Shown: positions 27,559 to 37,391, counted from the stretch's first letter. The stretch is 64,000 nucleotides of DNA from Nostoc paludosum FACHB-159 (GCF_014698835.1 NZ_JACJTU010000043.1:1-64000); one strand, 5' to 3'. Notes: a model not told the origin generated them from the sequence alone. Translations and numbers: made by a program.

Positions 27559-28455
27559 GTGATAAATATTGAAAAAAATGATATTCCAAAAATAGAAGAA
27601 TTGCATCGTCCGCGAGGGAGTTGGCTGCAACCTTTAGTATTACTTGCACCGTCAGGAATTTGGTTATTACTTTTGTTGGTGCTGCCAAGTTTAATAATTT
27701 TCGAGTTAAGTTTGGTTGCTGACATTCGACCAGGAGATGTGGTTAATCCCAATGGATTGAAAAACTACATCCGAATATTTGACCCTCTTTACTTACAAGT
27801 AATCGTGCGATCGCTATTTTTAGCTTTTGGCACTACAATCATTTGTTTAATTTTAGGCTTCCCTGTGGCCTATTGGATTGCTGTGGTTGCACCGAAGCGG
27901 TGGCGAAATTTGCTGATATTAGGCTTCGTTTTGCCTTTGTGGACTTCTTCGTTATTGCGTTCCTATGCTTGGATTACAATTCTTCGCCCTAGTGGTTTAT
28001 TGAATAGTGTATTAAGCTATTTCAGCTTGCCTACTTTGGAATTGCTTAATACAAGTACCGCTGTATTAATTGGTATGAGTTACAGCCTATTACCCTATAT
28101 GGTTTTAATTTTATATGCCTCTTTAGAAAAGCTAGATAAGCGTTTGTTAGAAGCAGCAGCAGATTTAGGCGCAAATCCTGTGGAAGCTTTTTTAAAAGTA
28201 ACTATACCTCAAATTTTGCCAGGAATTGCAGCTGGTTCGATGCTTGTATTTATCACAGGCTTGGGAGATTTTACCGACCCAGAATTACTTGGTGGTGCTT
28301 CTAGTATGACAGCAGCACGATTAGTTTATAACCAGTTTTTGGGAGCAACTCAAAATTGGGGATTTGGTTCAGCTTTGAGTATGACATTAATTTTAATTGT
28401 GAGTATTGCGATCGCTCTTTTAATTAAGTTTGGTGAAGCTACACCTAAACGTTAA
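27559..28455 (+). CDS. potB: Polyamine-type ABC transporter permease (PotB family)
   Basis: A 298-residue inner-membrane permease with six predicted membrane segments (first at about 24-45, last at 270-290). The cytoplasmic E-A-A loop is present as L-E-A-A-A-D-L-G-A-N-P-V-E-A-F, the ATPase contact typical of this importer class. It starts with GTG directly after the heptamer repeat, which leaves no clear ribosome site; upstream codons are unhelpful. No second permease (potC) or ATPase (potA) gene follows, so the partners must be encoded elsewhere or the locus is incomplete. Confidence 0.85.
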   Translation: MINIEKNDIPKIEELHRPRGSWLQPLVLLAPSGIWLLLLLVLPSLIIFELSLVADIRPGDVVNPNGLKNYIRIFDPLYLQVIVRSLFLAFGTTIICLILGFPVAYWIAVVAPKRWRNLLILGFVLPLWTSSLLRSYAWITILRPSGLLNSVLSYFSLPTLELLNTSTAVLIGMSYSLLPYMVLILYASLEKLDKRLLEAAADLGANPVEAFLKVTIPQILPGIAAGSMLVFITGLGDFTDPELLGGASSMTAARLVYNQFLGATQNWGFGSALSMTLILIVSIAIALLIKFGEATPKR

Positions 28456-28509
28456 ACTTTTTATCATTCACCTATAATAAGGGCATCGAACGCCAGCGAG
28501 ACAAAGGTT

Positions 28510-29235
28510 ATGCTCTCACCCGATCTCAAAAATGCGTTACCAACTACTGACGAACTTCCCTGTTCAGACGATACACCAGTGGATAACGAAGACCAAAATT
28601 TTTTACCCAACATTTTACTTTTCTTGCTCAACTCCATTTGGGCAAACCGTATGGATTGGTACTTTGGGGTAGATATGGGAGTCTACCACACCACAGGAGT
28701 ACATCCTAGAGTTCCTGTAGTCCCAGATGCTTTTTTGAGCCTGGGAGTAGAACGGAAAAAAGGTGGTAAGTCTCGCAAAAGTTACGCTGTTTGGGAAGAA
28801 AATTGGGTAGTTCCAATACTGACATTAGAAATGGTATCTCACACCCCAGGAGGTGAATACGACGAAAAGCTAGATATATATAAAAAACTCGGTGTATTGT
28901 ACTACGTAATTTACAACCCTGAGTTTTGGCGGCGCGACCAACATCAACCATTTGAAGTGTATAAATTGATAGATGGAAGCTACCAACTACAAATAGGCGA
29001 ACCTTATTTCATGCCAGAAATTGGCTTAGGTATTGGACGACACCAAGCTGTAATTGCCGGGATACAACAAGAGTTTTTATCTTGGTATGATGAGCAAGGA
29101 AATCGCTATTTGACAGACGCAGAACAAGCACAACAAGAACGAATAAGGGCTGAACAAGAACGAATAAGGGCTGAACAGTTAGCCGAGTATTTACGGTCTC
29201 TAGGTGTAGATCCAAATAATCTACCTGGTAATTAA
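28510..29235 (+). CDS. Uma2-family (DUF820) endonuclease-like protein
   Basis: A 241-residue protein of the PD-(D/E)xK-like Uma2 family, which is heavily expanded in filamentous cyanobacteria. Motifs include M-D-W-Y-F-G-V-D-M-G, V-P-D-A-F-L-S-L-G-V-E, P-I-L-T-L-E-M-V-S (catalytic Glu region) and Y-D-E-K-L-D-I-Y-K-K-L-G-V. The C-terminus adds a short coiled coil built from duplicated Q-E-R-I-R-A-E units and ends L-G-V-D-P-N-N-L-P-G. It is intact, unlike the copy at 25088. The biological role of the family is not established. Confidence 0.88.
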   Translation: MLSPDLKNALPTTDELPCSDDTPVDNEDQNFLPNILLFLLNSIWANRMDWYFGVDMGVYHTTGVHPRVPVVPDAFLSLGVERKKGGKSRKSYAVWEENWVVPILTLEMVSHTPGGEYDEKLDIYKKLGVLYYVIYNPEFWRRDQHQPFEVYKLIDGSYQLQIGEPYFMPEIGLGIGRHQAVIAGIQQEFLSWYDEQGNRYLTDAEQAQQERIRAEQERIRAEQLAEYLRSLGVDPNNLPGN

Positions 29236-29361
29236 GGCGATCGCGTTTCAAGGATTGATACACTTGATAGTTAGACAATGCTTATCACCACAATCTGGTA
29301 TCACTTAACCTCAGCTCATACTCATAACTTCCCGGTAACCCCCAATTAAAATCAAATTAAT

Positions 29362-32300
29362 TTAATGTGCCACCATAAGTAAATGATTCAAATCATCTGT
29401 GGTGCTGTTAATTAAATTTTTAATTTTTGAGAGAAACTCATGCTCTAAATAAGGCTTAGTCAAGTAACCATTTGCACCCAACTCTTTGGCTAGCTGGCGA
29501 TGTTTCTCAGCACTGCGAGAAGTGAGAATCACTACAGGAATTTTAGCAAAATTGGGATGTTGACGTAAATTACTTAAAAATTCAAAACCATTCATTCTTG
29601 GCATCTCTAAATCGGAGATAACAACTTGAATTTCTGGATGTAACTGTAACTTCTCTAAAGCTTCTACACCATTTTGAGCTTGTATTACTTGATAGCCAGA
29701 TTTTTGCAAAGTCAAAGAAATAGTTTGGCGCAGACTAATGGCATCATCTACTACTAAGATAACTTTTGGTGTTGGATTTTTGGAGTCTAGAGAATAGCTA
29801 GATTGGGTTTCTATAGTATCATTATCTTGTAATGGTGTAGGAGGAAAAGTTTGTGTTGATGATATTGGCAAAGATTTTTTGTTTGCAGAAGAGGCTGTTG
29901 GTAACCCGATGATGTCAAGTGTTGTTTGTTGGATATCGGCTGACTCTAGCAGCAATGAAGCATCAATCACTAAAATGAGGTTACCATTAGCTAAGCTACT
30001 ACAACCATAAATATATTTTGGTGGAGCGATCGCATTTCCTAAAGGTCTGATTACTAGTTCTTGTTCGCCAATTATTTGGTCAACTTCTAAAGCAAACAGC
30101 CCTTGATTTCTCCGCAGCAAAAGCACTGGATTTTTATTTATATTTGGATCGTGATTATTTGATGTGTTGTATGGAGTAGGACTATTAAATAATGAACCAT
30201 GATAAGAAAGCAACTCTGAAAGTTGACGCAGGCTGACCATCGTCTCATCTTCGTCTACATTCCAATGCAAAACTTTTTTACCTTCGATTTCTTTGATCTG
30301 CTCATCAGTAGGAATCAATATTTTTTCGATCCTGTCCAAAAGCAAGGCATAAACAATACCTCTAGCTTGAACTAGCATAAGTTTTTCAGTAGTCATAGAA
30401 AAAGGAATTTTGAGTATAAATGTTGTTCCTTGGTTGGGTAAAGATTCAACTGAAACTGAACCATTGAGTGCGTTCATCTGAGTATGTACAATATCTAAAC
30501 CCATACCGCGTCCAGAGATTTCACTAACTTTATTAGCAGTGGAAAATCCTGGCGAAAATATCAAATCTAAAAGTTCAGGTTCCGTTAGATTCTCAGCATA
30601 GCTTTTAGCTTTGCTTTCAGTTTGGATGTGATAAAGTTCAACAGCTTTTCTGCGAATGCTTTCTAGATTTAATCCCTGTCCATCATCCCGGATTTCGATA
30701 ACAGTTTGGCTACCTTGATGATAGGCGCAGATTTCAATTAAACCTCGTTCTGGTTTGCCCAACTCCCGGCGAATGTGTGGAGGTTCAATACCGTGGTCAA
30801 AAGCATTACGCACTAAGTGTAACAAAGGATCGTAGAGTTTTTCGGCGATCGCTTTATCAACTAGTACTTCTGTTCCACAAAGTTTTAATTCTACAAGCTT
30901 GGCATAAACATTCCCCAACTTATTCACCATGTGGGGGAAACGATTCAAGATATTGCCCAAAGGCAACATTCGTGCTTCTACTAAATTATCTATAATATTT
31001 AGAGTTAAATTTTCTTTACTACCACTGATTTGAGCGGCTTGAGTCACAAGCAAGTCAAGAGACTCTGTGGTTTCTTGGAGTTGCAGTGTCTCTTCTATTG
31101 CTTCATGCAATGTCATCTGAAATTCTGTATATACATCCATTTCTAGAGAGTCAAACTTCACCGCAAAATTTGGTGTTTGTTGCGAACCAAAATTTTGCAT
31201 TTGTAATGGTAAATCGCGTAATTCATTTAAAATTGTTTGTTGTTTAGCGAGTCGCTGCATTAATCGCTCGATTATTTCTTGAATTTGTTCATCTTGCAAA
31301 GCCCGCCTTTTTTGGGAAATCAGCAATTCTCCTGCTAAATAATTCAGGTTTTGTAATTTATCTGTGTCTACTCGAATAAAAGAAGGTTGACGAGAATTTT
31401 TATTTTGTGAATATTGCGATTTCTCTTCTATTTCGTGGTTAATTGATTGAGATGAATCACCAATAGTTTCAATAATTCCTTGTGGAATATCTATCTGTTT
31501 CAAAGAATCCACAGTTTCGGTAGCCACAACTTCAGCAATAACCTTTTTGTCAGCTTCTTCTCCCCATATTACTTCTAGAAGATTATCGCTAGTTTCAGAA
31601 GATGCAGATTTAGATACTTCTTTAAAAACTAGCAGACTTTGTAACTTGGGACTATCAAGCCAATTTTTCTCTTTGCTAGTTACAGGGGGATAGTTTTTAT
31701 ATTTTTTTGCTAATTTATAAATCTTGTTTTGCAAAATTTTGACTACAGTGAGGTAAGTATCAGATTTATCAATATAATATTGAAATTTAGCAACTGCAAA
31801 CAAAATGATTAAAATTATACCATTACGATAAATACAAAGACTTTGGCTATCTTCTTCCTCTTGGACAAAAGCTAGAAATTGTGTCAACCAATTTTCAACA
31901 TAATTGAGCAGATTGTTTGTCGGTAAATTCGGAACTAGTAAAGCCAAACTAAGTTCTGACTTGGGAATTTCCATCTGTTGATTAAACCAGCCAAAAATGT
32001 AGCGAATAATTTTTAAATAAAACTTTGCAGTAGTTGGTTTTACAGATTCATCTTTATTGTTATCTGATGTAGTTAAAAACTGATAAAATTGTTCTTCATT
32101 AAAGATAATTGTCTCAAAATCAGAATTATTTTCTAATTCTTCATAACCTTGATTATTTGCGACTTTTGTGAATTGTTGCAAACTGAGAGAAGCTTGTCCG
32201 CCAGAAGTGCGATCGCCTGCTAGTACCAATTTTTGTGCTTCTTGCAAATCTGCAAGGGCGATTTCTGCAATTTGCTGCACCTGTGTCGGGTTTGCTTGCA

Positions 32301-32946
32301 GTGCTGACATAATTATTTGAGAAATTTCACCTAATCCAGGTAAATTTAGAGATTCTGCTAAACCAAGAAATACCTCGGCTTGAGATTGTAAAAATTCAAT
32401 AAATTCGGCATTGTTTGGTGGATTGTTAATAGCTTCGGCAATAGTATTTAGACGTTGCTCTACTCCCACTTCAAAAACAGACTGTACAATATCAAATCCC
32501 AACTCTTCAGAAGTAGGAATATGAGTCTCAGCACCAAACGCATCACCCAATTTTTCTTGCAGCTGTGCAAAAACTGAACTTGAGCGTTGGAGTAGTTCTT
32601 CATCATTAACAGTACTTCCTATTAGCTCAGTATTTAATGCTATGCTCAGACATTCATAAGCTTGTATTATAAGCGTTTGTAATTCATCATCAATCACTAC
32701 CTTTGGATTATATAAAGCCTTAAATACATCTTCTAAAAAATGGGCGATCGTCTTAATTACTTCTAGCCCAACATTAGCAGCGCCACCTTTGAGTGTATGG
32801 GTAGCCCGCATTAAATTATGAATTTTAGCAGTACTATAACCTTCAGATAAGCTAAATAATTCTTGTTCAATAATCTGAACTAATTCCGGGGCTTCTGCTA
32901 GAAAATAAATGTATCCTTGTTCGCGAATTGAAGTGTCGGTAATCAT
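29362..32946 (-). CDS. ptxE: CheA-type hybrid histidine kinase of the phototaxis cluster
   Basis: A 1194-residue taxis kinase. The N-terminal phosphotransfer domain has A-T-H-T-L-K-G-G (phosphorylated His50). A long, divergent stretch (about 110-520) follows, then the dimerisation helices (R-V-D-T-D-K-L-Q-N-L). The ATPase domain has H-L-V-R-N-A-F-D-H-G-I-E and G-R-G-M-G-L-D-I-V, and a CheW-like coupling domain follows. A C-terminal receiver from about 1060 has phosphoacceptor Asp1112 (I-S-D-L-E-M-P) and T-K-P-Y. The CheA-plus-receiver plan matches PtxE/HmpE of Nostoc. It is the last gene of the minus-strand cluster and phosphorylates the CheY and PatA-like proteins there, by analogy. The symbol follows gene order and is not proof of orthology. 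Confidence 0.92.
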   Translation of the reverse strand: MITDTSIREQGYIYFLAEAPELVQIIEQELFSLSEGYSTAKIHNLMRATHTLKGGAANVGLEVIKTIAHFLEDVFKALYNPKVVIDDELQTLIIQAYECLSIALNTELIGSTVNDEELLQRSSSVFAQLQEKLGDAFGAETHIPTSEELGFDIVQSVFEVGVEQRLNTIAEAINNPPNNAEFIEFLQSQAEVFLGLAESLNLPGLGEISQIIMSALQANPTQVQQIAEIALADLQEAQKLVLAGDRTSGGQASLSLQQFTKVANNQGYEELENNSDFETIIFNEEQFYQFLTTSDNNKDESVKPTTAKFYLKIIRYIFGWFNQQMEIPKSELSLALLVPNLPTNNLLNYVENWLTQFLAFVQEEEDSQSLCIYRNGIILIILFAVAKFQYYIDKSDTYLTVVKILQNKIYKLAKKYKNYPPVTSKEKNWLDSPKLQSLLVFKEVSKSASSETSDNLLEVIWGEEADKKVIAEVVATETVDSLKQIDIPQGIIETIGDSSQSINHEIEEKSQYSQNKNSRQPSFIRVDTDKLQNLNYLAGELLISQKRRALQDEQIQEIIERLMQRLAKQQTILNELRDLPLQMQNFGSQQTPNFAVKFDSLEMDVYTEFQMTLHEAIEETLQLQETTESLDLLVTQAAQISGSKENLTLNIIDNLVEARMLPLGNILNRFPHMVNKLGNVYAKLVELKLCGTEVLVDKAIAEKLYDPLLHLVRNAFDHGIEPPHIRRELGKPERGLIEICAYHQGSQTVIEIRDDGQGLNLESIRRKAVELYHIQTESKAKSYAENLTEPELLDLIFSPGFSTANKVSEISGRGMGLDIVHTQMNALNGSVSVESLPNQGTTFILKIPFSMTTEKLMLVQARGIVYALLLDRIEKILIPTDEQIKEIEGKKVLHWNVDEDETMVSLRQLSELLSYHGSLFNSPTPYNTSNNHDPNINKNPVLLLRRNQGLFALEVDQIIGEQELVIRPLGNAIAPPKYIYGCSSLANGNLILVIDASLLLESADIQQTTLDIIGLPTASSANKKSLPISSTQTFPPTPLQDNDTIETQSSYSLDSKNPTPKVILVVDDAISLRQTISLTLQKSGYQVIQAQNGVEALEKLQLHPEIQVVISDLEMPRMNGFEFLSNLRQHPNFAKIPVVILTSRSAEKHRQLAKELGANGYLTKPYLEHEFLSKIKNLINSTTDDLNHLLMVAH

Positions 32947-33040
32947 AAGTTATGAGTTAGGAGTTATGAGTTAGGAGTTAGGAGTTAGGAGTTAGGAGTT
33001 AGGAGTTATGAGTTAGGAGTTAGGAGTTAGGAGTGGGGAG
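32947..33040. repeat. Heptanucleotide tandem repeat (GAGTTAG/GAGTTAT)
   Basis: About 12 copies of the 7-base unit lie between the CheA gene and the four-helix-bundle gene and run into the latter's 3' end (stop at 33027). An inverted short copy (AACTCCTAACTC units) lies at 33483-33513 on the other side of that gene. Confidence 0.9.
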
Positions 33041-33395
33041 TTACTCTATTAATTGAATCCTCTGTTGTTTTGACTATTGAACTCAAAATCCGAATGATTT
33101 CATCTACATACATCAGTTCATTCGTTAAATCAATATTTACTAGATTGGATTTTTGTAGTAAACGTAGCCAATATTTTGTTTCCCTAGCTTCTTTGTATGC
33201 AATATACATTTTCGCTAAAAAATCCTTTCTACTCTGACCACCGCTAGCCTCTTCAACATTTGCACCAATACTTGTTGCACTTCGTAGTAGCTGTTTAGAA
33301 AGTACATATTCTCGCTGCTCTTGCAGTTTAATATATAAATCAATAATTTTCAAAGCAAATTCAAAACTTTTGCGTTGAATAATACTTTCTGCCAA
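33027..33395 (-). CDS. Four-helix-bundle protein (23S rRNA IVS / Avd-like)
   Basis: About 122 residues. The start TTG at 33395 is chosen because AGGAG sits 5 nt upstream; an earlier TTG at 33419 has no such site. Motifs are typical of the four-helix-bundle family found in rRNA intervening sequences and as free-standing genes: S-F-E-F-A-L-K-I-I, L-L-R-S-A-T-S-I-G-A-N-V-E-E-A-S-G-G and A-Y-K-E-A-R-E-T-K-Y-W-L-R-L-L. The basic, positively charged faces suggest nucleic-acid contact. It lies inside a taxis operon that normally lacks it and is bracketed by heptamer repeats. No reverse transcriptase is nearby, so a retroelement role is unsupported. Confidence 0.85.
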   Translation of the reverse strand: MAESIIQRKSFEFALKIIDLYIKLQEQREYVLSKQLLRSATSIGANVEEASGGQSRKDFLAKMYIAYKEARETKYWLRLLQKSNLVNIDLTNELMYVDEIIRILSSIVKTTEDSINRVTPHS

Positions 33396-33515
33396 TTTTA
33401 CTCCTATTTTTTTACTCAAAACTCAAAATTCAATCTGGACAAAACATTTGAAAATCCTAGTATGAGATCGAGTGCTTTGTCCCTATAACTCCTAACTCTT
33501 AACTCCTAACTTTTA

Positions 33516-36500
33516 TCAGCTGACTTTGAATTTACTTGCAGTAGTTAATAACTCTTGCGCCATTCCTGATAATTCTTGAAAGACAGTAGCAATTTCTTGA
33601 GATTCTGCAAAAGTTTTATTGGCAATCTCAGCAACATCTTGCATTGATGCAGTTACTGTTACAGATTGGGTCATTTGTTGTTGAGTTGCTGCGGTAATTC
33701 CCTCGATTAACTGGCTAATTTCAGCAGTTGCAGAAACGATCGCATTTAAGTTTTGGCGAGTCTCACTTACTAGATTTGTGCCTTCCACTACCTGCTGAAT
33801 ACCAGTTTCCATCGCCACTGCAACTTCCCCAGTTTCTGTTTGAATCTCTTGGACTAATTTTTCAATTTCGATGGTTGCTGCTGCTGACTGGCGAGATAGA
33901 GAACGCACTTCATCAGCTACAACTGCGAAGCCTTTGCCATATTCACCTGCGCGGGTGGCTTCGATGGCTGCATTCAAAGCTAAAACGTTTGTCTGCGTGG
34001 CAAAATTACCAATCAAATTCACGACTTTGGAGATTTTTTGCGAAGATTCACTCAGACGTTTAATCTTTTTGCTGGTTTGGGCAACGGTTTCACGAATTCC
34101 TTGAATGGCTTTGACGGTTAAGTTCATCGCCGTATCGCCAGACTCTACAGTTTGATTGGCTTGTTGTACTGCAACTTGCACCAACTGGGCGTTCGCCACC
34201 ACTGCTTGAGTAGAGTCCACCATCTGTTTAATGTCGCCTAAAGCTGCGGTAAGTTCTTCAGATTGATGTTGCGCTGAATTGGTTAGTTCCGCCAGTGAAG
34301 CATCACTATTGCCGGAAGTTTGAGCAACTTTTTGGGCTGCTGCTTGTACTTGAAGAACTATTTGCCGTAGTGCTTGTAGAGTATTGTTGTAGGCATCTGC
34401 GATGGTGCCTAATTCATCTTCTGTAATCGGTGCGCGTACTGTTAAATCACCGTTGAGAGCTGGCCTGAGTGCTGTTAGAAGTTGAATCGATCTTTGTTGG
34501 AGTAATTCTTTAGCTGCTTTTTCCCGTTCAGCTGCTTCTGCTAATTTTTTGGACTGTGCTTGTAGCTGTTGCAAGTATTCAGTTTGTTGTAATGCTAGCC
34601 CAAACTGGCTACCAATACGTGCTAACAAAGTGACTTCCGATTGTTGCCAATCACGAGTTGCAGAATTTTGATAAGCTGCTAGCAAGCCCCACAATTGTTC
34701 TCCTGCAAATACAGGAACAATGACATAAGCTTTAACTTCAAACTGTTCTAAAATTTCAATATGGCAAGGCGAATGGCCTACTTTATAGATGTCATTGACA
34801 ATAAAGTTTTCACCTTGGGCATATCGACCTCCTTGGGTTTCTTGTAAATGGGTATCTTCCCAAACAGTTTTGATGTCAGGGCCTACGAGTTTTACCCAAT
34901 TATGACCCACTGATTCAGCTACAAATTCACCACTCCAGTTAGGTTGAAAGCGATAAACACCGACGCGATCGCATCTTAGCAATTGGCGTACTTCATGAGT
35001 AGCTATTTTAAATATTTCTTCTACTTCTAAAGATTGTCGAATGCGGTTAACTATCTTTGTAACTGATTTTTCTTGTTCGGCGAACTGAGTCAGTTGTTGA
35101 GATTTCACTCGCAGTTGTTCCATATATTCTGCTTGTGAGATTGCTACACCAAATTGCAAGCCAATCTGCACTAAAAAGTTAACTTCCCAAGGTTGCCAAT
35201 CGCGAGGGCCGGAGTTTTGATAAGCTGCTAATAATCCCCACAACTTTTCTCCACAAAATACAGGAACAATCACATAAGCTTTAACTTCAAATTGCTCTAA
35301 CATCTCAATATGGCAAGGAGAATGACCCACTTCATAGATGTCATGAGCAACAAAGCTTTCACCTCTGGTATATCGCCCTCCCTGGTTTTCTTGCATGTAG
35401 GTATCTGCCCAGATAGTTCTAATACCAGGGCCTACTAATTTTGTCCAAGTATTACCCACTGATTCGGCGACAAATTCACCACTCCAATCGGGATTAAAGC
35501 GAAAAACTACAACGCGATCGCATTTTAATAATTGCCGTACTTCTTGAGTAGTTGTTTTAAAAATGCTTTCTATATCTAAGGATTGTCGAATGCGGTTGAC
35601 TGTCTTAGTTACGGTTTTTTCTTGTTCAATTATCTGAGAAAGTTGCTCGGATTTTGTCTGTACTTGTTCGAGATATTCTCCTTGGGTAATAGCCACACCA
35701 AATTGCAAACCAATCTGAGTTAAAAAGCTTTCTTCCCAAGGTTGCCAATCACGAGGGCCAGAATTTTGATAAGCTGCCAACAAACCCCATAATTTTTCCC
35801 CAGAAAATATGGGTGCAATGATGTAAGCCATCATTTGGAATTGCTCTAAAATATCAATGTGACATTGAGCGTGTCCCGTTTGATAAATGTCTTTAACTAC
35901 AAAAGTTTCACCTTTGGCGTAACGTCCTCCTTGGGTTTCTTGCAAGTGGGTATCTTCCCAGACCATTTTAAAATCAGGGCCGACCATTCTTACCCAATTA
36001 TTGCCGACTGATTCTGAAACAAACTCCCCACTCCAGTCAGGTCTAAAGCGATAAACACCAACGCGATCGCATTTTAATAACTGGCGGATTTCTTGAGTGG
36101 TTGCTTGGAAAAGTTTATCAACATTTGATATTCGCAGAATCTTATCAATGACTTTAGCTGCTGATTTCTTGGCTTGTGTTTGCTGTTGCAGTTCTTTTTC
36201 AAATTCAAAGTTATGCAATCTGTAAGTTAATTCTCTGGCAATTTGATAAAGTAAGCTAATTTCCCCTTCTTGCCATTGCCTGGGAGAGGAGCAATTATTT
36301 ACTGCTAATAATCCCCAAACTTTACCTTCTACTAAAATTGGTAAAGTCAAACTAGCTTTGATTTGATATTTTTCTAGTAGTTGCTTTTGATGGGGCGTCA
36401 GTTGTATCTGGCTGGTATCATCAATAGCTACAGATTCTAAATAGTCTTGATTAGTATATAAACCAAAAACAATCCCAGGAATATTTTCACCCAAAGTAGG

Positions 36501-36824
36501 CGTCCAACCTAGCGTTCTAGATTCTGCTAAGACATTACCTGATTCTAGGGAATTAAACTGATAAATTAAAGCGCGATCGCAGCCAATTTTTTCTCTAATT
36601 TGTGTTACAGTAATTTTAAGTAAAGTATTAAAATCCGTGGCTTGTCGCATATGAATTGCAATGTCATGCAACTGTCGGCGCCAAGTTTTAAATTCTTGAG
36701 CGATCGCATTTAACAAAGAAATTTCATCGCTAGCAATATTGGCTACACTAGGGCTACCATTCTGATTTTCCACTTCAGGGATTAAACGCTCGTTCTCAGA
36801 GTTATTGTGATACAAAAATGTCAT
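33516..36824 (-). CDS. ptxD: Phototaxis receptor: methyl-accepting protein with cyanobacteriochrome GAF domains
   Basis: An 1102-residue soluble receptor. GAF1 (about 60-205) lacks a bilin cysteine. GAF2 (230-375), GAF3 (415-560) and GAF4 (600-745) are cyanobacteriochrome-type: each has V-W-E-D-T or I-W-A-D-T, G-G-R-Y, and the bilin-attaching Cys-His pair (Cys321, Cys504, Cys687, in G-H-x-x-C-H-I). None shows an obvious D-x-C-F motif, so a red/green type like AnPixJ is expected (inference). Coiled coils and a HAMP-like segment (about 785-835) lead to the signalling hairpin with N-A-A-I-E-A-T-R-A-G-E-Y (951-962). There is no membrane segment. Three near-identical GAF copies suggest recent duplication. 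It is upstream of the CheA gene and downstream of CheW and CheY. Confidence 0.93.
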   Translation of the reverse strand: MTFLYHNNSENERLIPEVENQNGSPSVANIASDEISLLNAIAQEFKTWRRQLHDIAIHMRQATDFNTLLKITVTQIREKIGCDRALIYQFNSLESGNVLAESRTLGWTPTLGENIPGIVFGLYTNQDYLESVAIDDTSQIQLTPHQKQLLEKYQIKASLTLPILVEGKVWGLLAVNNCSSPRQWQEGEISLLYQIARELTYRLHNFEFEKELQQQTQAKKSAAKVIDKILRISNVDKLFQATTQEIRQLLKCDRVGVYRFRPDWSGEFVSESVGNNWVRMVGPDFKMVWEDTHLQETQGGRYAKGETFVVKDIYQTGHAQCHIDILEQFQMMAYIIAPIFSGEKLWGLLAAYQNSGPRDWQPWEESFLTQIGLQFGVAITQGEYLEQVQTKSEQLSQIIEQEKTVTKTVNRIRQSLDIESIFKTTTQEVRQLLKCDRVVVFRFNPDWSGEFVAESVGNTWTKLVGPGIRTIWADTYMQENQGGRYTRGESFVAHDIYEVGHSPCHIEMLEQFEVKAYVIVPVFCGEKLWGLLAAYQNSGPRDWQPWEVNFLVQIGLQFGVAISQAEYMEQLRVKSQQLTQFAEQEKSVTKIVNRIRQSLEVEEIFKIATHEVRQLLRCDRVGVYRFQPNWSGEFVAESVGHNWVKLVGPDIKTVWEDTHLQETQGGRYAQGENFIVNDIYKVGHSPCHIEILEQFEVKAYVIVPVFAGEQLWGLLAAYQNSATRDWQQSEVTLLARIGSQFGLALQQTEYLQQLQAQSKKLAEAAEREKAAKELLQQRSIQLLTALRPALNGDLTVRAPITEDELGTIADAYNNTLQALRQIVLQVQAAAQKVAQTSGNSDASLAELTNSAQHQSEELTAALGDIKQMVDSTQAVVANAQLVQVAVQQANQTVESGDTAMNLTVKAIQGIRETVAQTSKKIKRLSESSQKISKVVNLIGNFATQTNVLALNAAIEATRAGEYGKGFAVVADEVRSLSRQSAAATIEIEKLVQEIQTETGEVAVAMETGIQQVVEGTNLVSETRQNLNAIVSATAEISQLIEGITAATQQQMTQSVTVTASMQDVAEIANKTFAESQEIATVFQELSGMAQELLTTASKFKVS

Positions 36825-36908
36825 TGAACCTACCTCACAACTTGTTATGACTGATAATTAGATAATTGGAATTTAAAATCAATTTGGTATTTGCTTGCTA
36901 CGGAATTT

Positions 36909-37391
36909 TTAATTTTGAACTCCCCACATAGGAGCGTCGATAATCGTTGCTGCATCCAAATTAAACATCATATCCTTTGCATCATTAATAAAATAACCCT
37001 GCAAAAAAGGTGAAATTTTCGGATAAAATAATTCGGCACTTGGAGCTTTGATTTGGTTAGTATCTAACCATTCAATATCGATAAGTTGTCTGACTAACAG
37101 CCCCAAATACTTACTTTCACTTTCTAGAACAATCGCCATCATTTTTGATAATAAATTTGAGCTTTGGGAAATTGGAGGATAACCTAACATTGCATCTAAA
37201 TCTACTAACCAAAGCATCTCACCGCGCCAGTTATAGATACCCAAGACGCAACTTGGCATCTGAGGAACCCCACATATTTCTGGCAATGATACTTGTACGA
37301 CTTCTGTGATGTGTTCTAAAGAAATTACGGCTGTATCCTTTACTCCCAAATTAAAACTTAAAAATTTTTTCTTGGTTTCCAAAGTTAGCAA
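36909..37391 (-). CDS. ptxC: CheW-like coupling protein of the phototaxis cluster
   Basis: A 160-residue CheW-fold protein that tethers CheA to the receptor. Recognisable parts are V-P-Q-M-P-S-C-V-L-G-I-Y-N-W-R-G-E (the CheW hallmark, about 40-56) followed by L-W-L-V-D-L-D-A-M-L-G. There is no extra domain. It precedes the receptor gene by 84 bases on the same strand. Cyanobacterial clusters of this kind carry one CheW, as here. Confidence 0.9.
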   Translation of the reverse strand: MLTLETKKKFLSFNLGVKDTAVISLEHITEVVQVSLPEICGVPQMPSCVLGIYNWRGEMLWLVDLDAMLGYPPISQSSNLLSKMMAIVLESESKYLGLLVRQLIDIEWLDTNQIKAPSAELFYPKISPFLQGYFINDAKDMMFNLDAATIIDAPMWGVQN

